Made by a program: the position numbers and the translations under genes. The notes beneath the pieces are model-generated. The model was not told the origin of the DNA. It ran no database searches and was given only the letters and a program-made list of their open reading frames with translations. Positions 1 to 9,384 of a stretch of 64,000 bases of DNA are shown here, one piece after another. Numbering within the stretch: the first letter of the stretch is position 1; each line of letters begins with the position of its first letter. Source of the DNA: Pseudomonas huaxiensis (GTDB lineage Bacteria > Pseudomonadota > Gammaproteobacteria > Pseudomonadales > Pseudomonadaceae); contig NZ_QKVL01000006.1 in NCBI RefSeq assembly GCF_003231275.1, forward strand, positions 186,001 to 250,000, in the 5' to 3' direction.

Positions 1-203
1 GCAGTGTCACCGTTTTTCAGGGCTTCGTTGGCCAGGCGCTGGTCGGGGAGGCCGGCGCAGCCGGTGAGGCTGATGGCCAGGGCCAGGGCGCAAATTAGTG
101 TGGGCCTCATCGCTGGCAAGCCAGCTCCCACAGAGACTGCTTGCATTGAACTTGTGGGAGCTGGCTTGCCAGCGATTAGCCACAACGCGGTGTAATTGTT
201 CAT
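1..203 (-). CDS. algK: AlgK, alginate secretion lipoprotein (5' part only, with REPIN in frame)
   Basis: AlgK is an outer-membrane lipoprotein with TPR-like repeats that supports the alginate secretion complex with AlgE. Only the N-terminal part is inside the window; the gene continues past the left edge. It is the next gene after alg44 in the alginate operon. The best Shine-Dalgarno (AGAGGG, just after the alg44 stop) points to the ATG at 203, which opens MNNYTALWL. The next 68 nt are a perfect REP inverted repeat, and the frame then runs into MRPTLICALALAISLTGC, a typical lipoprotein signal with lipobox LTGC, followed by AGLPDQRLANEALKNGD. The ATG at 110 would give the cleaner signal peptide but has no well-placed ribosome site and lies at the edge of the hairpin. 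Which start is used is unresolved. Confidence 0.85.
   Translation of the reverse strand, partial: MNNYTALWLIAGKPAPTSSMQAVSVGAGLPAMRPTLICALALAISLTGCAGLPDQRLANEALKNGDT
109..176. repeat. REPIN inserted in the 5' coding region of algK
   Basis: Two perfect 24-nt inverted arms (109-132 and 153-176) with a 20-nt loop, of the GGGAGCTGGCTTGCCAGC type. The arm edge supplies the first two bases of the internal ATG at 110. A related, partly decayed copy is at 5028-5084. Confidence 0.9.
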
Positions 204-216
204 CGGAGAACCCTCT

Positions 217-1383
217 TCAGAGCCCATGCGCCACAGCGCTATCGATCAACCAGTCCAGCGACGGACCCCGCTTGGCGTTGACGCTCGCCGGCAAGCCGAT
301 CAGGTTCGAAGGCATCGGCGCATCCGGTTTGATCTGCACGCGGATATCCGAAGACAGGTCGTCCTGGTTCAGGTTGCTGCTGCTGACGATCTGCCCGGTA
401 CGGGTCTGCTCTTCACCGGCGACCTGGAAGTTGACCCGGGTGCCCGGCTTCACATCGTCGAACTGGCGATAGCTGAAGCGCGCCTCGACCGTCGGGTTGG
501 TGGTGCGCGGGACCAACTGGAAGATCACCGTGCCCTTGGCGGCGTACTGGCCGTCGTCCACCAGTTGCCGCGCCACGGTGCAGTCGCACGGGCTGGTGAG
601 GGTGCCGCTCATCTGCTTGCCGAACAGTTCTTCAACCTTGGCCGGCTCCAGTTGCTGGTCGTCCAGATGCCCCTTGAGCAGATCGAGCATGCTGGTGCTG
701 AAAGACGCCAGCGGCGCGCCCTTGACCACTTCGCCACCGTTGTCCACCAACGCCTGCACCGTACCGTCGCGCGGCATGGTGACCTGGGTGGTCGGCACGC
801 TGACCACGCCGGCCTCGGCATGGCTGACGAAGTACAGGCCGTAGATCGACTTGGCGACGAAGCCGAACGCCGCGACCCCGACCACGAATACGCCGAGGCT
901 GAAGGTCACCGCCCGCAGCCGGCCCAGCGGGCTCAGGCCGCCATGGGTGTCTTTCTGCTTGCGCGCCTTGGTGAAGTTGTCGCGCTGCAGGGTGCTGAGC
1001 ACGTCGCCGATGCTGATCAATTCGCCGGACAGGTGCGAGGTGATGAGGTGGCGCAGGGTGGCGATGTCGCGCTGTTCGAGGTTCTGGAACTGCACCCCGG
1101 TGCGGCCGCTGGACGGATCGAAGGAGCGCACCTGGAATTCCACGTCCATCGACAGGCCGAGGTTGTCCACCGTGAATTGCAGGCGGCCGCGCAGCACGTC
1201 GCCGACCGTCAGTGGCTGTTTGGCGTGGAAGCTCAGGCCCCCGGCGGAAAGGTCGTCGACCTTCATTTCCAGGGTTTCGCGGTTGGCCCCCAGGTAGCGC
1301 AGCTTGGCGGGAATGCGCACCCTGGCATGCTGACGCTGGGTTTCGGACTCATGCACGACATTGACGTTCACGGCGGTATTCAT
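217..1383 (-). CDS. alg44: Alg44, c-di-GMP-binding alginate co-polymerase
   Basis: Inner-membrane protein needed with Alg8 to polymerise mannuronate, activated by cyclic di-GMP. It has 388 residues, the usual family length. The N-terminal cytoplasmic PilZ domain (about residues 14-115) shows R17, R21 and the DDLSAGG motif with D44, the residues known in P. aeruginosa Alg44 to bind c-di-GMP. A hydrophobic segment at about 157-185 is the single membrane span. The C-terminal periplasmic half resembles membrane-fusion (HlyD-type) proteins. It lies between alg8 and algK in the operon; its stop is 13 nt from the first possible algK start, so translational coupling is likely. Confidence 0.96.
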   Translation of the reverse strand: MNTAVNVNVVHESETQRQHARVRIPAKLRYLGANRETLEMKVDDLSAGGLSFHAKQPLTVGDVLRGRLQFTVDNLGLSMDVEFQVRSFDPSSGRTGVQFQNLEQRDIATLRHLITSHLSGELISIGDVLSTLQRDNFTKARKQKDTHGGLSPLGRLRAVTFSLGVFVVGVAAFGFVAKSIYGLYFVSHAEAGVVSVPTTQVTMPRDGTVQALVDNGGEVVKGAPLASFSTSMLDLLKGHLDDQQLEPAKVEELFGKQMSGTLTSPCDCTVARQLVDDGQYAAKGTVIFQLVPRTTNPTVEARFSYRQFDDVKPGTRVNFQVAGEEQTRTGQIVSSSNLNQDDLSSDIRVQIKPDAPMPSNLIGLPASVNAKRGPSLDWLIDSAVAHGL

Positions 1384-1422
1384 GGTTATGTTTTCCTGTT
1401 GGGTCCGTTGGGTTACCGCGGC

Positions 1423-2904
1423 TCACACGACCACGAACAGCACAGCAACGAAGATGCTGGCCGCCGAGAAGGTCATGGTCCGGGAAGACCAGGTGTTGAA
1501 CCATTGTTGAAAGCTGGCGAGGTCGCGTTTGAGCGCGGTGGGCTGGCGGGTCCAGGACTGTCGGTCGAGGCGGAAGAACACGTAGATCTTCATCAGCGCG
1601 CCGACGATCTGGTTGTAGTAAAGGATCAGCGGATAAGCCGGGCCGATCTTGTGCCCCGAGCACAGCAACATGAGGGTCAGGATCAGGCGGGTCAGGCCGA
1701 TCCACAGCAGGTAGGCGAGGAGGAACTTGCCGCCGAACTTGAGGCTGGCGATCACCGCGACGGTGAGGCCCAGCAGGCTGGTCCACATCGACACGCGCTG
1801 GTCGAACAGCACCACGCTGGTGAACAGACCGAGGCGACGCATGCCCAGGCCGAGGGCGCGAGAGTTCTGCCGCAGGTTATTGCCGTACCAGCGGTACATC
1901 AGTTTGCGGCTGGCTTTGATGAAGCTCTTTTCCGGCGGGTGCTCGACGGTGTTGATCGCCGCGTCAGGCACGTAGAAGGTGTCGTAGCCCAGGCGCATCA
2001 GGCTGAACCAGCTCGACTTGTCGTCGCCGGTGAGGAACTTGAAGCGGCCCAGGCGCCAGTGCATCAGCGAGTCGCTCTCGACGTCGGCGATGAACTCGGG
2101 GTTGGTCACCACGCTTGCGCGGAACACCGACATGCGCCCGGTCATGGTCAGCACGCGCTTGGACAGGGCCATCGAGCACATGTTGATGTGGCGCTGGGCG
2201 AAGCGCAGCTTGTGCCATTCGCTCATGATGTAGCCGCCGCGCACTTCGCAGAATTCGTTGGTGGTCAGGCCGCCGACGTTGCCGAACAGCTTGAACCAGG
2301 GGACGGTCTTGCGCACTACACCTTCGCCGAGCACGGTGTCGCCGTCGATCACCGCGACCACTGCGTTGTCGTCCGGCAGGTGACGGGAGATGGCGCGGAA
2401 GCCGAAGGCCAGGCCATCGCGCTTGCCGGTGCCGGCGATGCGCACGAAGTCCAGGCTGACCCGATCCGGCGGGTTGTATTTGGCCCACAGGCTTTTCACC
2501 AGCAGCTCATCGGACATTTCCACCAGCGAGCAGACCACGGTGGTGGGGTAGCCGCAGTCGATCGCTTCGCGAATCACCGAGCTGTAGACCTGGGCGGTGG
2601 TCAGGGCGTCGATGCGAAAACTGGTGACCATCAAGTACACGTGCGACGGGTCGGCGGCGGCGCCGAGCTTGCGCACCTTGCGCCGCAGCCGTGGGTAAAC
2701 CACGTAGAGAAACAGCATGCCGCGGACGAAATGGGTGGCGCCCATGGAATAGCGCCAGATGCCGACGGCGCCGATCAGAAAGAGGAAATCCTTCGAGTCG
2801 GGGTCGAACAGGGTGTTGGGCAAGGCCAGGGCGATCAACATGAGCAAAGTCACGTAGAACAGCCAACCGGCAGCCTGTAGCAGGCCGTGCTTGAGGCTTT
2901 GCAT
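1423..2904 (-). CDS. alg8: Alg8, alginate polymerase (glycosyltransferase family 2)
   Basis: Membrane glycosyltransferase that builds polymannuronate from GDP-mannuronate at the inner membrane. Two hydrophobic segments near the N-terminus, a cytoplasmic GT2 domain with the IDGDT nucleotide-sugar/metal motif, an acceptor-site region with the YRWYGNN stretch, and several C-terminal membrane spans are visible. An upstream in-frame ATG at 2913 adds three residues; the ATG at 2904 gives [14 protein letters not shown], which matches the family N-terminus (493 residues). It lies about 70 nt downstream of algD and is followed by alg44, the c-di-GMP receptor that activates it. Confidence 0.96.
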   Translation of the reverse strand: MQSLKHGLLQAAGWLFYVTLLMLIALALPNTLFDPDSKDFLFLIGAVGIWRYSMGATHFVRGMLFLYVVYPRLRRKVRKLGAAADPSHVYLMVTSFRIDALTTAQVYSSVIREAIDCGYPTTVVCSLVEMSDELLVKSLWAKYNPPDRVSLDFVRIAGTGKRDGLAFGFRAISRHLPDDNAVVAVIDGDTVLGEGVVRKTVPWFKLFGNVGGLTTNEFCEVRGGYIMSEWHKLRFAQRHINMCSMALSKRVLTMTGRMSVFRASVVTNPEFIADVESDSLMHWRLGRFKFLTGDDKSSWFSLMRLGYDTFYVPDAAINTVEHPPEKSFIKASRKLMYRWYGNNLRQNSRALGLGMRRLGLFTSVVLFDQRVSMWTSLLGLTVAVIASLKFGGKFLLAYLLWIGLTRLILTLMLLCSGHKIGPAYPLILYYNQIVGALMKIYVFFRLDRQSWTRQPTALKRDLASFQQWFNTWSSRTMTFSAASIFVAVLFVVV

Positions 2905-2974
2905 GTTCTGCATCCGTATCGGTGACGTCAGGTTGGAAAAAGCGCGCGGGGCCGGACAGCCCCGCGCGGCCTGC

Positions 2975-4291
2975 TTACCAGCAGATGCCTTCGGTACGGG
3001 TGGTCGGGCAGGTGGACTTGCTCATGAAGCCCACCAGGTCGATCACTTGCTTGCCGGCCGGAGCCTGTTGGGCGAGGGCGCGGAACTGTTCGTCGCGGTT
3101 GCCCAGGACGATGATCTCGGCGTCGTCGATGACCTGTTGCAGGTCAGCGTTGAGCAGCGAGGAGACGTGGGGGATCTTCGATTCGATGTAGTCCTTGTTG
3201 GCGCCGTGGACGCGGGCGTACTGGACGTTCTGGTCGTAGATGTTCAGTTGGTAGCCTTTGCCGATCAGGCGCTCGGCAAGTTCCACCAGCGGGCTTTCGC
3301 GCAGGTCGTCGGTGCCGGCCTTGAAGCTCAGGCCGAGCAGGGCGACCTTACGCTTGTCGTGGCTTTCGATGATGTCGAAGGCGTTCTGCACCTGGGATTC
3401 GTTGCTGCGCATCAGCGAGTCGAGCAGCGGTGCTTTCACGTCCAGGCTGCCGGCGCGGTAGGTGAGCGCGCGGACGTCCTTGGGCAGGCACGAGCCGCCG
3501 AAGGCGAAGCCGGGGCGCATGTAGTACTGCGACAGGTTGAGGGCCTTGTCCTGGCAGACCACGTCCATCACTTCGCGGCCATCGACACCCACCGCCTTGG
3601 CGATGTTGCCGATCTCGTTGGCGAAGGTGACCTTGGTCGCGTGCCAGACGTTGCAGGTGTACTTGATCATCTCGGCCACTTCGATGTCCTTGCGGATGAT
3701 CGGTGCGTCGAGTTCTTCGTAGAGAGCCTGGAGCACGTCGCCGCTGGCGCGGTCCAGCTCACCGATGACGGTCATGGGTGGCTTGTCGTAGTCGGCGATC
3801 GCGGTGCTTTCGCGCAGGAACTCGGGGTTCACCGCGACACCGAAATCGACCCCGGCTTTCTTGCCCGAGCAGTCTTCGAGGATCGGGATCACCACGTTCT
3901 TCACTGTGCCCGGCAGCACGGTGCTGCGGACTACGATGGTGTGGCGGCTGGCTTTGTCGCGCAGGACGAAACCGATTTCACGGCAGACCGACTCGATGTA
4001 TTCCAGGCCCAGGTCGCCGTTTTTCTTACTGGGGGTGCCGACGCAGATCATCGACAGGTCGCTGTCGCGGATGGCCTGGGAAAAGTCGGTGGTGCCGCGC
4101 AGGCGGCCGGTGCTGATGCCCTGTTGCAACAGGCCTTCGAGGCCTGGCTCGACAATCGGGGATTTGCCCTGGTTGATCAGGTCGATCTTGGTTGCGGAAA
4201 CGTCCACGCCAATCACGTCATGGCCTCGTGTGGACAGACAACCGGCACAGACTGCACCCACATAACCCAAACCAAAGATGCTGATACGCAT
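2975..4291 (-). CDS. algD: AlgD, GDP-mannose 6-dehydrogenase
   Basis: Oxidises GDP-mannose to GDP-mannuronate with NAD+, the committed step of alginate synthesis in the cytoplasm. The N-terminal Rossmann motif GLGYVG is at residues 7-12, and the catalytic cysteine is C268 in GGSCLPKD, the same number as in P. aeruginosa. The C-terminal UDP-binding-type domain follows. A GTG at 4300 is in frame, but the ATG at 4291 has GAGGTG at proper spacing and gives MRISIFG and 438 residues, close to the usual 436. First gene of the alginate operon, with a leader of more than 400 nt. Confidence 0.97.
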   Translation of the reverse strand: MRISIFGLGYVGAVCAGCLSTRGHDVIGVDVSATKIDLINQGKSPIVEPGLEGLLQQGISTGRLRGTTDFSQAIRDSDLSMICVGTPSKKNGDLGLEYIESVCREIGFVLRDKASRHTIVVRSTVLPGTVKNVVIPILEDCSGKKAGVDFGVAVNPEFLRESTAIADYDKPPMTVIGELDRASGDVLQALYEELDAPIIRKDIEVAEMIKYTCNVWHATKVTFANEIGNIAKAVGVDGREVMDVVCQDKALNLSQYYMRPGFAFGGSCLPKDVRALTYRAGSLDVKAPLLDSLMRSNESQVQNAFDIIESHDKRKVALLGLSFKAGTDDLRESPLVELAERLIGKGYQLNIYDQNVQYARVHGANKDYIESKIPHVSSLLNADLQQVIDDAEIIVLGNRDEQFRALAQQAPAGKQVIDLVGFMSKSTCPTTRTEGICW

Positions 4292-4725
4292 CGCATTCAC
4301 CTCATGTAGTTAGCAATGCCGATTCCATTCAAAGAACCGGACCGGGTTGATTTACCAGCCGTTTTTCGGGCGCACGGAACTGTGGCGTTAAATGCGCAGT
4401 ACCGCGTGCAGGCATAAGTAATTTGTGAGCGCGCTATCGCGTGCTCAAAGTAGGCAGCCAATGGCCATTAATCGGGACGTGCCCAAAACGCTAGCCGTCT
4501 TTATTGCAGTACTGCACTTTCAATACTGCAGTGCTTGTTTTTTCAAGTGGATTAAATCCTTTGAAATCAACCACTAGGACGAGTTGTGAGTGCGTATTCT
4601 CCTGGGCGTGAGCCGCGCGCCGAACGGGTCTCGGGCGGGTGCTCAACTGACTCTGTATAACTTCCTGACTTCAGTTTGTTATGTAAGTCATTTCTCACAC
4701 ATGGTTCGAAAATCGTTACGGGTGG

Positions 4726-4753
4726 TATGAGCGAGCGGCGAGGGGATAAGTTC
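4726..4753 (-). promoter_or_regulatory. AlgU (sigma-22) promoter of algD
   Basis: On the minus strand GAACTT (4753-4748), a 17-nt spacer and TCATA (4730-4726) match the AlgU/RpoE-type consensus and the shape of the P. aeruginosa algD promoter. Transcription would start near 4719, leaving a leader of about 430 nt before the algD ATG at 4291. Confidence 0.8.
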
Positions 4754-4922
4754 CTGAGGGCGGAGAGTGCCGGTGAAAGATTTTTTAATATTTCTCTACT
4801 TGCCGATACTTTCACTTTGATGGCACGCAGGAGTTTCGTCCCGGTATATAAAGGGCGAACTTGGGGTGGGATGGTTTTGTGCCAGTACTGAAAATTTTTT
4901 CAGGATTTTTCGTCAAAAAACT

Positions 4923-4930
4923 ACGAACGG
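4923..4930 (-). promoter_or_regulatory. AlgR-like binding site
   Basis: Minus strand reads CCGTTCGT, eight of the nine bases of the AlgR core CCGTTCGTC, about 200 bp upstream of the predicted algD start. AlgR is known to activate algD from distant sites. The match is short, so chance cannot be excluded. Confidence 0.4.
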
Positions 4931-5027
4931 TCTTATGGCGTTTTGCGATAAGGATGGAGGGGCGGTTTTTTGGCGCCGGAATAATGGCGATTTTGTAGGG
5001 TCAGGGTGAGGTTGAGGGGCGTCCCGA

Positions 5028-5084
5028 CAAGCCAGCTCCAGGGTTCGGTGCATGCCGATTCTGTGGGAGCTGGCTTGCCAGCGA
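5028..5084. repeat. Decayed REP doublet upstream of algD
   Basis: The right REP unit (5062-5084, containing GGGAGCTGGCTTGCCAGCGA) is intact. The left one (5028-5041, CAAGCCAGCTCCAG) is truncated and inverted. Same family as the REPIN in algK. Confidence 0.7.
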
Positions 5085-5087
5085 TAA

Positions 5088-5518
5088 GCATGGGTATCTA
5101 CACAATTTATGGTTATGCATTGGCTGCCATGTGTCAGCCGACATGCCTTTAGCGCCTTGAGATCGAGCGCCGCCCGCGCGGCGCATCGCGAGCAAGCTCG
5201 CTCCTACATGGATTGCAACGTCCCATGGCCTGTCAGAGAGGTGTTGCCCGCTCTTGGCGTTCGGCGATGAATCGCGGGGAGGCTGTTAGGGTCGACTCAA
5301 TACCGCGCCGTACAAACAAGGCGGTCAACTATGGCCTGACAGGCATAGGTACGTTGCAACCAATGTAGGAGCGAGCTCGCTCGCGATGCGCCGCGCGGGC
5401 GGCGCTCGTTCTAAAGGGCGCTAGAAAACTTCCGGCATGCGCCTGGTGGCCCCTACTCGGTCTTTTGACAGGCGCCTTCCAGCCACCACATGACCGAAAG
5501 ATGTGTAGATACCCATGC
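5088..5518. repeat. Large imperfect palindrome (MITE-like or composite REP element)
   Basis: Outer arms 5088-5104 and 5502-5518 are perfect 17-bp inverted copies. Inner arms 5164-5221 and 5351-5408 are inverted copies matching at 55 of 58 positions by eye, and the likeness continues weakly inward (5222-5236 against 5336-5350). The inner arms contain a REP core of the GCGAGCAAGCTCGCTCCTACA type. The segments between outer and inner arms differ in length (59 and 93 nt). No gene is seen inside. Confidence 0.75.
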
Positions 5519-5547
5519 AGCGATAAGGCCGTCAGCAGCACAACAGA

Positions 5548-6327
5548 TCAGTCGTCAGGATGATCCCGCAGGAACACCAGATTATCCGGCTTCGACTGCT
5601 CGGCACTGTAGTAGTAGCCCTGCACATCGAACTGCTTCAGGCGCTCCGGATCATTGATGCGCTCCTGAATCACGAAGCGGCTCATCAGGCCGCGCGCCTT
5701 CTTGGCGTAGAAGCTGATGATCTTGTACTGGCCATTCTTCTGGTCGCGGAACTCGGTGTTGATGATCCGCGCCTTGAGGGCGCTGCGTTTCACGGCGCTG
5801 AAGTATTCGTTGCTGGCCAGGTTCAACAGCAGGTCGTCGCCTTGCTCGGCGAGCGCCTGGTTCAGCCATTCGCTGATCCGCGTGCCCCAGAAGGCATACA
5901 GGTCTTTGCCGCGGGCGTTGGCGAGCTTGGTGCCCATTTCCAGGCGGTACGGCTGCATCAGGTCCAGCGGGCGCAGCAGGCCATACAGGCCGGACAGCAT
6001 GCGCAGGTGATCCTGGGCGTAGCTGAAATCGTCCTCACTGAGGCTTTCGGCAGCGAGCCCGGTGTACACGTCACCCTTGAACGCCAGCAGCGCCTGCTTG
6101 GCGTTAGCCGGGGTGAAATCCGGGGTCCAGCTACCGAAACGCGCGGCGTTGAGGCCGGCGAGCTTGTCGGACAGGTGCATCAGTTCACTGATCTGCGCCG
6201 GCGACAGGTCGCGCAGTTGCACTATCAGTTCCTGGGAGTCGTCCAGGTACTGCGGCAGGGTGTGCCGCGAGGTGACGGGCGGGGTGTCGTAATCGAGGGT
6301 CTTGGCGGGGGAAATCACCGTCAGCAT
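5548..6327 (-). CDS. yaaA: YaaA family peroxide stress protein
   Basis: DUF328/UPF0246 protein of 259 residues; E. coli YaaA limits intracellular free iron and oxidative damage during hydrogen peroxide stress. The N-terminus [13 protein letters not shown] is diagnostic, and the family stretches NLASNEYF and [10 protein letters not shown] are present. The ATG at 6327 is chosen because AGGAG lies just upstream; a longer frame to 6456 would add 43 residues with no family likeness. It is divergent from the deacetylase-like gene and is the same neighbour of algD as in P. aeruginosa. Confidence 0.93.
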   Translation of the reverse strand: MLTVISPAKTLDYDTPPVTSRHTLPQYLDDSQELIVQLRDLSPAQISELMHLSDKLAGLNAARFGSWTPDFTPANAKQALLAFKGDVYTGLAAESLSEDDFSYAQDHLRMLSGLYGLLRPLDLMQPYRLEMGTKLANARGKDLYAFWGTRISEWLNQALAEQGDDLLLNLASNEYFSAVKRSALKARIINTEFRDQKNGQYKIISFYAKKARGLMSRFVIQERINDPERLKQFDVQGYYYSAEQSKPDNLVFLRDHPDD

Positions 6328-6442
6328 GAGGTCGGCTCCTTGAATCGTGGCCGCGATTCTACGGGGCGGGGCCGATGTTCTCCAGCTATCGCGGCGATAG
6401 CCGGGCGCGCTGCTATAGTGCGCGGCGGATGAACCGGAGAGT

Positions 6443-7576
6443 GTGAACGTGCGCATAGCCCTAGTTGCCCTGACAGCCCTGCTCAGCCTCGTGGCCCAGG
6501 CCGCCCCGCTGGAAATCGCGACGTTCGAGCGCAGCCACTGGCCGGAAACGCTGGATACACCGGTGTTGTTCGACGTCGCCTCGCGGGCCGAGATTCTGTC
6601 CTTCGCCCGTGTCCTGAGTGAAACCGAGGTGCTGAACGAGCCGACCCTGGCGGCGCGTCTGCAACTGCGTCAGATCAACCTGCCGGCCATCAGCGAATAC
6701 CGCGAACGGCTCTGGCGCACGCTGTGGCGCAACTACGACAGGGCCCAGCAGAGTTGCGAGCAGGACGCGTCGTTCTGCTATGCCATCGAAAACCTCGGTG
6801 ACCTGCGCCAGCAAGCGGCGAAGTTCGCCGTCGACGCCGATTCCTTTTATGCCGGCTGGGCCGAGCCGAGCCGGCAATTCCACACCACCTACCTCAACGA
6901 ACTGCTGCGCAAGGCCGCGCTGTTCCCGCAGACCGCCAGCGAAGTGATGTTCTACGACGCCGCAGAGGTCAACGGTGATCGCCTCAATGACCGGGTGTTC
7001 TTGTTCACCTTCGATGGTGGCCCGAGCATGGCCGGGGCCACCACCGAGCAATTGAGCGTGTTCCTGCGCAAGCAGAAACTCGACGGCCTGTTCTTCGTCC
7101 TCGGCCAGAGCGTGCAGGGCCGCCGCGACAAACTTTCGCTGGCGGCGCTGCGCGAGGTCTATCGCGGACAGTGCGTGGGTGTGCAGGGCTGGCAGTACCG
7201 CTCCCATGCCCAGTGGAAGGACTGGGAAGACTCGGTGCTGCGCAGTGTCGCGCGGGTCCAGGGCGATCTGCCAGATCAGTATGTGCCACTGTTTCGCCCA
7301 CCCTACGGCCAGCGCCGGGCCGACAGCGCTGGCTTTTTCGCCAGTCAGAACCTGCGCGTGACGTTGTGGGATATCGACGCTCAGGACCTCAGCCCGCTGA
7401 CCGCCGAGCAATCGGCGCAGCGCACCTTGAGCCTGATGTTGTTATGGCGTCGCGGCTTGATCCAGTTGCACGACAGCCAGCCGAAAGCGCAGGCGGTGGT
7501 GACCTGGTTGCTGACGCACACGGCACAAAGCGGGATTGGCTGGGAGAGTTGCCGAGACTTTGCGGGTCGGCAGTAG
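6443..7576 (+). CDS. Polysaccharide-deacetylase-like protein with degenerate metal site, exported
   Basis: 377 residues starting at GTG (GGAGA upstream; a second GTG at 6449 is possible). A signal peptide (residues 1-20, ending AQA) predicts export. The C-terminal half has the NodB/carbohydrate esterase 4 fold: motif 1 is TFDGGP at 189-194 where TFDDGP is expected, motif 2 keeps only His255 (Gln251 stands at the usual first His), motif 3 RPPYG (285-289), motif 4 WDIDAQD (309-315) and motif 5 LHD (342-344). Two of the three metal ligands therefore appear changed, so it may be a non-catalytic sugar-binding relative. The N-terminal 180 residues are not recognised. Confidence 0.8.
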   Translation: MNVRIALVALTALLSLVAQAAPLEIATFERSHWPETLDTPVLFDVASRAEILSFARVLSETEVLNEPTLAARLQLRQINLPAISEYRERLWRTLWRNYDRAQQSCEQDASFCYAIENLGDLRQQAAKFAVDADSFYAGWAEPSRQFHTTYLNELLRKAALFPQTASEVMFYDAAEVNGDRLNDRVFLFTFDGGPSMAGATTEQLSVFLRKQKLDGLFFVLGQSVQGRRDKLSLAALREVYRGQCVGVQGWQYRSHAQWKDWEDSVLRSVARVQGDLPDQYVPLFRPPYGQRRADSAGFFASQNLRVTLWDIDAQDLSPLTAEQSAQRTLSLMLLWRRGLIQLHDSQPKAQAVVTWLLTHTAQSGIGWESCRDFAGRQ

Positions 7577-7894
7577 CAGGGAAGCCCGGGGCTGGGCGAA
7601 ACGTTTCAACGGGCTCCATCCTTGAATGTAGTCGTGCTTTGCGACGCCGCCAAGGGCAATTCGTCCAAGCGAAAAATAAACTGTCCTTGTGCATGAAAAT
7701 GCTTTTTCCGGTAACGGTTTTTGCGGTATGTAGGAGTCAGACAGCCGAACCCTGCAGCCAGGTGGCGTCTTCCAAGGCCCCCTTGTTGGCAGGTTCGCTT
7801 CCCGCCCGTAGCAACGCGGATACGGAAAGCGCGGCGGTCACTCTGCGATGCGCGAAGTACCGCATCGTGTAGCTTCCACATAAGGTGACCGAGT
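7577..7894. other. Intergenic region before phoH
   Basis: No gene is supported. The only structure seen is a 7-bp inverted repeat (CGATGCG at 7846-7852 and CGCATCG at 7861-7867, 8-nt loop) that ends 27 nt before the phoH start. It could form a small hairpin in the phoH leader. A clear sigma-70 promoter was not found. Confidence 0.4.
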
Positions 7895-9289
7895 ATGGAT
7901 GACCAAGGACGCAACCCTTCCTCCAACCAGCCAATCCTGTATGTGCTCGATACCAATGTCCTGATTCACGATCCCAACGCCTTGCTCAACTTCGAGGAGC
8001 ACCACGTCGCGATACCGATGACGGTGCTGGAGGAACTCGACAAGCTCAAGACCGGAAAACACACCATCGCCGCCGAATGTCGCCAGGCTATTCGCCTGAT
8101 CGACCAGACCCTCGGTGACGCCAACCCCGAAGACGTCGAACAGGGCGTATCGATCCAGCGTGGCAAGGGCGGGCCCAAGGGCTTCCTGTCGATCCTGATG
8201 ACCCCGCGTGCCGAACCGCACCGTCTGCTGCCCGAACACCTGAACGACAACATCATCATCAACCAGGTGCTGGAACTGCGCAGTCGGCGCAAGGACCGCG
8301 ACGTGGTGCTGGTGACCAAAGACATCAACATGCGCCTCAAGGCCCGCGCCTGTGGAATCGCGGCGGAGGACTACAGTACCGACCAGCTGGTTGACGACGT
8401 CAGCCTGCTGTCCAAGGGCTATCACTCGGTCACCGGATCGTTCTGGGACCGCGTTAGCAAGGTCGAGACCCGCCAGGAACGGGGTCGCACCTGGCACCGT
8501 GTGCAATTGATCGACAACCTGCCAGCGGTCCACGTCAACGAGTTCATCATCGACGAACAGGGCTTCGTCGGCTGGATCAAGGGCATCAAGGACAGCGAAC
8601 TGCTGCTGCTCGACCTCCATCAGGAACCGCTGCTGCACCAGGAAGCCTGGGGCCTGAAACCTCGCGATATTCATCAGGCGCTGGCACTGTTCGCGCTGCT
8701 CGACCCGGACATCCACCTGGTCAACCTCACCGGCGCCGCGGGCTCCGGCAAGACCATCCTGGCCCTGGCCGCGGCCATCGAGCAGACCATGGTCAGCAAG
8801 CGCTACCGGCGCATCATCGCCACCCGCAGCGTGCAGGGGCTGGACCAGGAAATCGGCTTCCTGCCGGGCACCGAGGCGGAAAAAATGGAACCCTGGCTCG
8901 GTGCCATCACCGACAACCTCGAAGCCCTGCACATGGACGACGAGAACACCCATGGCAGCGTCGAGTACATCCTTGAAAGAGTCCCGCTGCAGTTCAAGTC
9001 GCTGAACTACATTCGTGGTCGCAGCTTCCAGCAAAGCCTGATCCTGATCGACGAATGCCAGAACCTCACGCCGCACCAGATGAAAACCATCATCACCCGT
9101 GCCGGCACTGGTTCGAAGGTGATCTGCCTGGGCAACCTGGCGCAGATCGACACCCCTTACCTGTCGGCCACCAGTTCCGGGCTGACCTACCTCACCGAAC
9201 GCTTCAAGGACTTCCCCAACGGCGTTCACATCACCCTGCAGGGCGTACCGCGGTCGGTCCTCGCCGAATACGCCGAATCCCACCTGTAA
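7895..9289 (+). CDS. phoH: PhoH family protein (PIN-PhoH fusion ATPase)
   Basis: 464-residue protein joining an N-terminal PIN nuclease domain (LDTNVLIHD with D19) to a C-terminal PhoH P-loop ATPase (Walker A GAAGSGKT near residue 280, Walker B LILIDECQ near 385). PhoH2-type proteins of this architecture are reported to be RNA helicases/nucleases; the cellular role in Pseudomonas is not established. AGGTGA lies 6 nt before the ATG. A strong terminator follows, so it is probably transcribed alone. Confidence 0.92.
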   Translation: MDDQGRNPSSNQPILYVLDTNVLIHDPNALLNFEEHHVAIPMTVLEELDKLKTGKHTIAAECRQAIRLIDQTLGDANPEDVEQGVSIQRGKGGPKGFLSILMTPRAEPHRLLPEHLNDNIIINQVLELRSRRKDRDVVLVTKDINMRLKARACGIAAEDYSTDQLVDDVSLLSKGYHSVTGSFWDRVSKVETRQERGRTWHRVQLIDNLPAVHVNEFIIDEQGFVGWIKGIKDSELLLLDLHQEPLLHQEAWGLKPRDIHQALALFALLDPDIHLVNLTGAAGSGKTILALAAAIEQTMVSKRYRRIIATRSVQGLDQEIGFLPGTEAEKMEPWLGAITDNLEALHMDDENTHGSVEYILERVPLQFKSLNYIRGRSFQQSLILIDECQNLTPHQMKTIITRAGTGSKVICLGNLAQIDTPYLSATSSGLTYLTERFKDFPNGVHITLQGVPRSVLAEYAESHL

Positions 9290-9297
9290 ACCACGCC

Positions 9298-9327
9298 CCG
9301 GGCGGCCTCGCGCCGCCCGGTTTTTTT
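9298..9327 (+). terminator. Rho-independent terminator of phoH
   Basis: Nine-bp GC-rich stem (CCGGGCGGC and GCCGCCCGG, 5-nt loop) followed by seven T, just after the phoH stop. Confidence 0.92.
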
Positions 9328-9384
9328 CGCTGGCAAAGCTGACTCCCAGGTTTACAATCGGGGCTCCTGATCTGGAGTAACCCT

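Larger units (their letters stand above)
4292..5547. other. Long algD-yaaA intergenic region
   Basis: No convincing gene is visible in these 1.26 kb. Going away from algD it holds the untranslated algD leader (about 4292-4720), the AlgU-type promoter (4726-4753), an AlgR-like octamer (4923-4930), a decayed REP pair (5028-5084) and a roughly 430 bp imperfect palindrome (5088-5518). The part near algD (4480-4920) is richer in A and T than the surrounding genes. Short open frames here show no family likeness. Confidence 0.8.

Noticed and set aside
196..2880. 894-codon open frame on the plus strand opposite alg44 and alg8
   Set aside because: It mirrors the codon structure of the two well-supported minus-strand genes, is rich in His, Gln and Ala as antisense frames of GC-rich genes are, and shows no family motif.
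4856..4885. GAACTT on the plus strand at 4857 as a second AlgU promoter
   Set aside because: No fitting -10 element at 16-17 nt, and it points away from algD with no gene nearby.
7171..7872. 233-codon plus-strand frame overlapping the end of the deacetylase-like gene
   Set aside because: Out of frame with the recognised motifs and without any family likeness; chance GC-rich frame.
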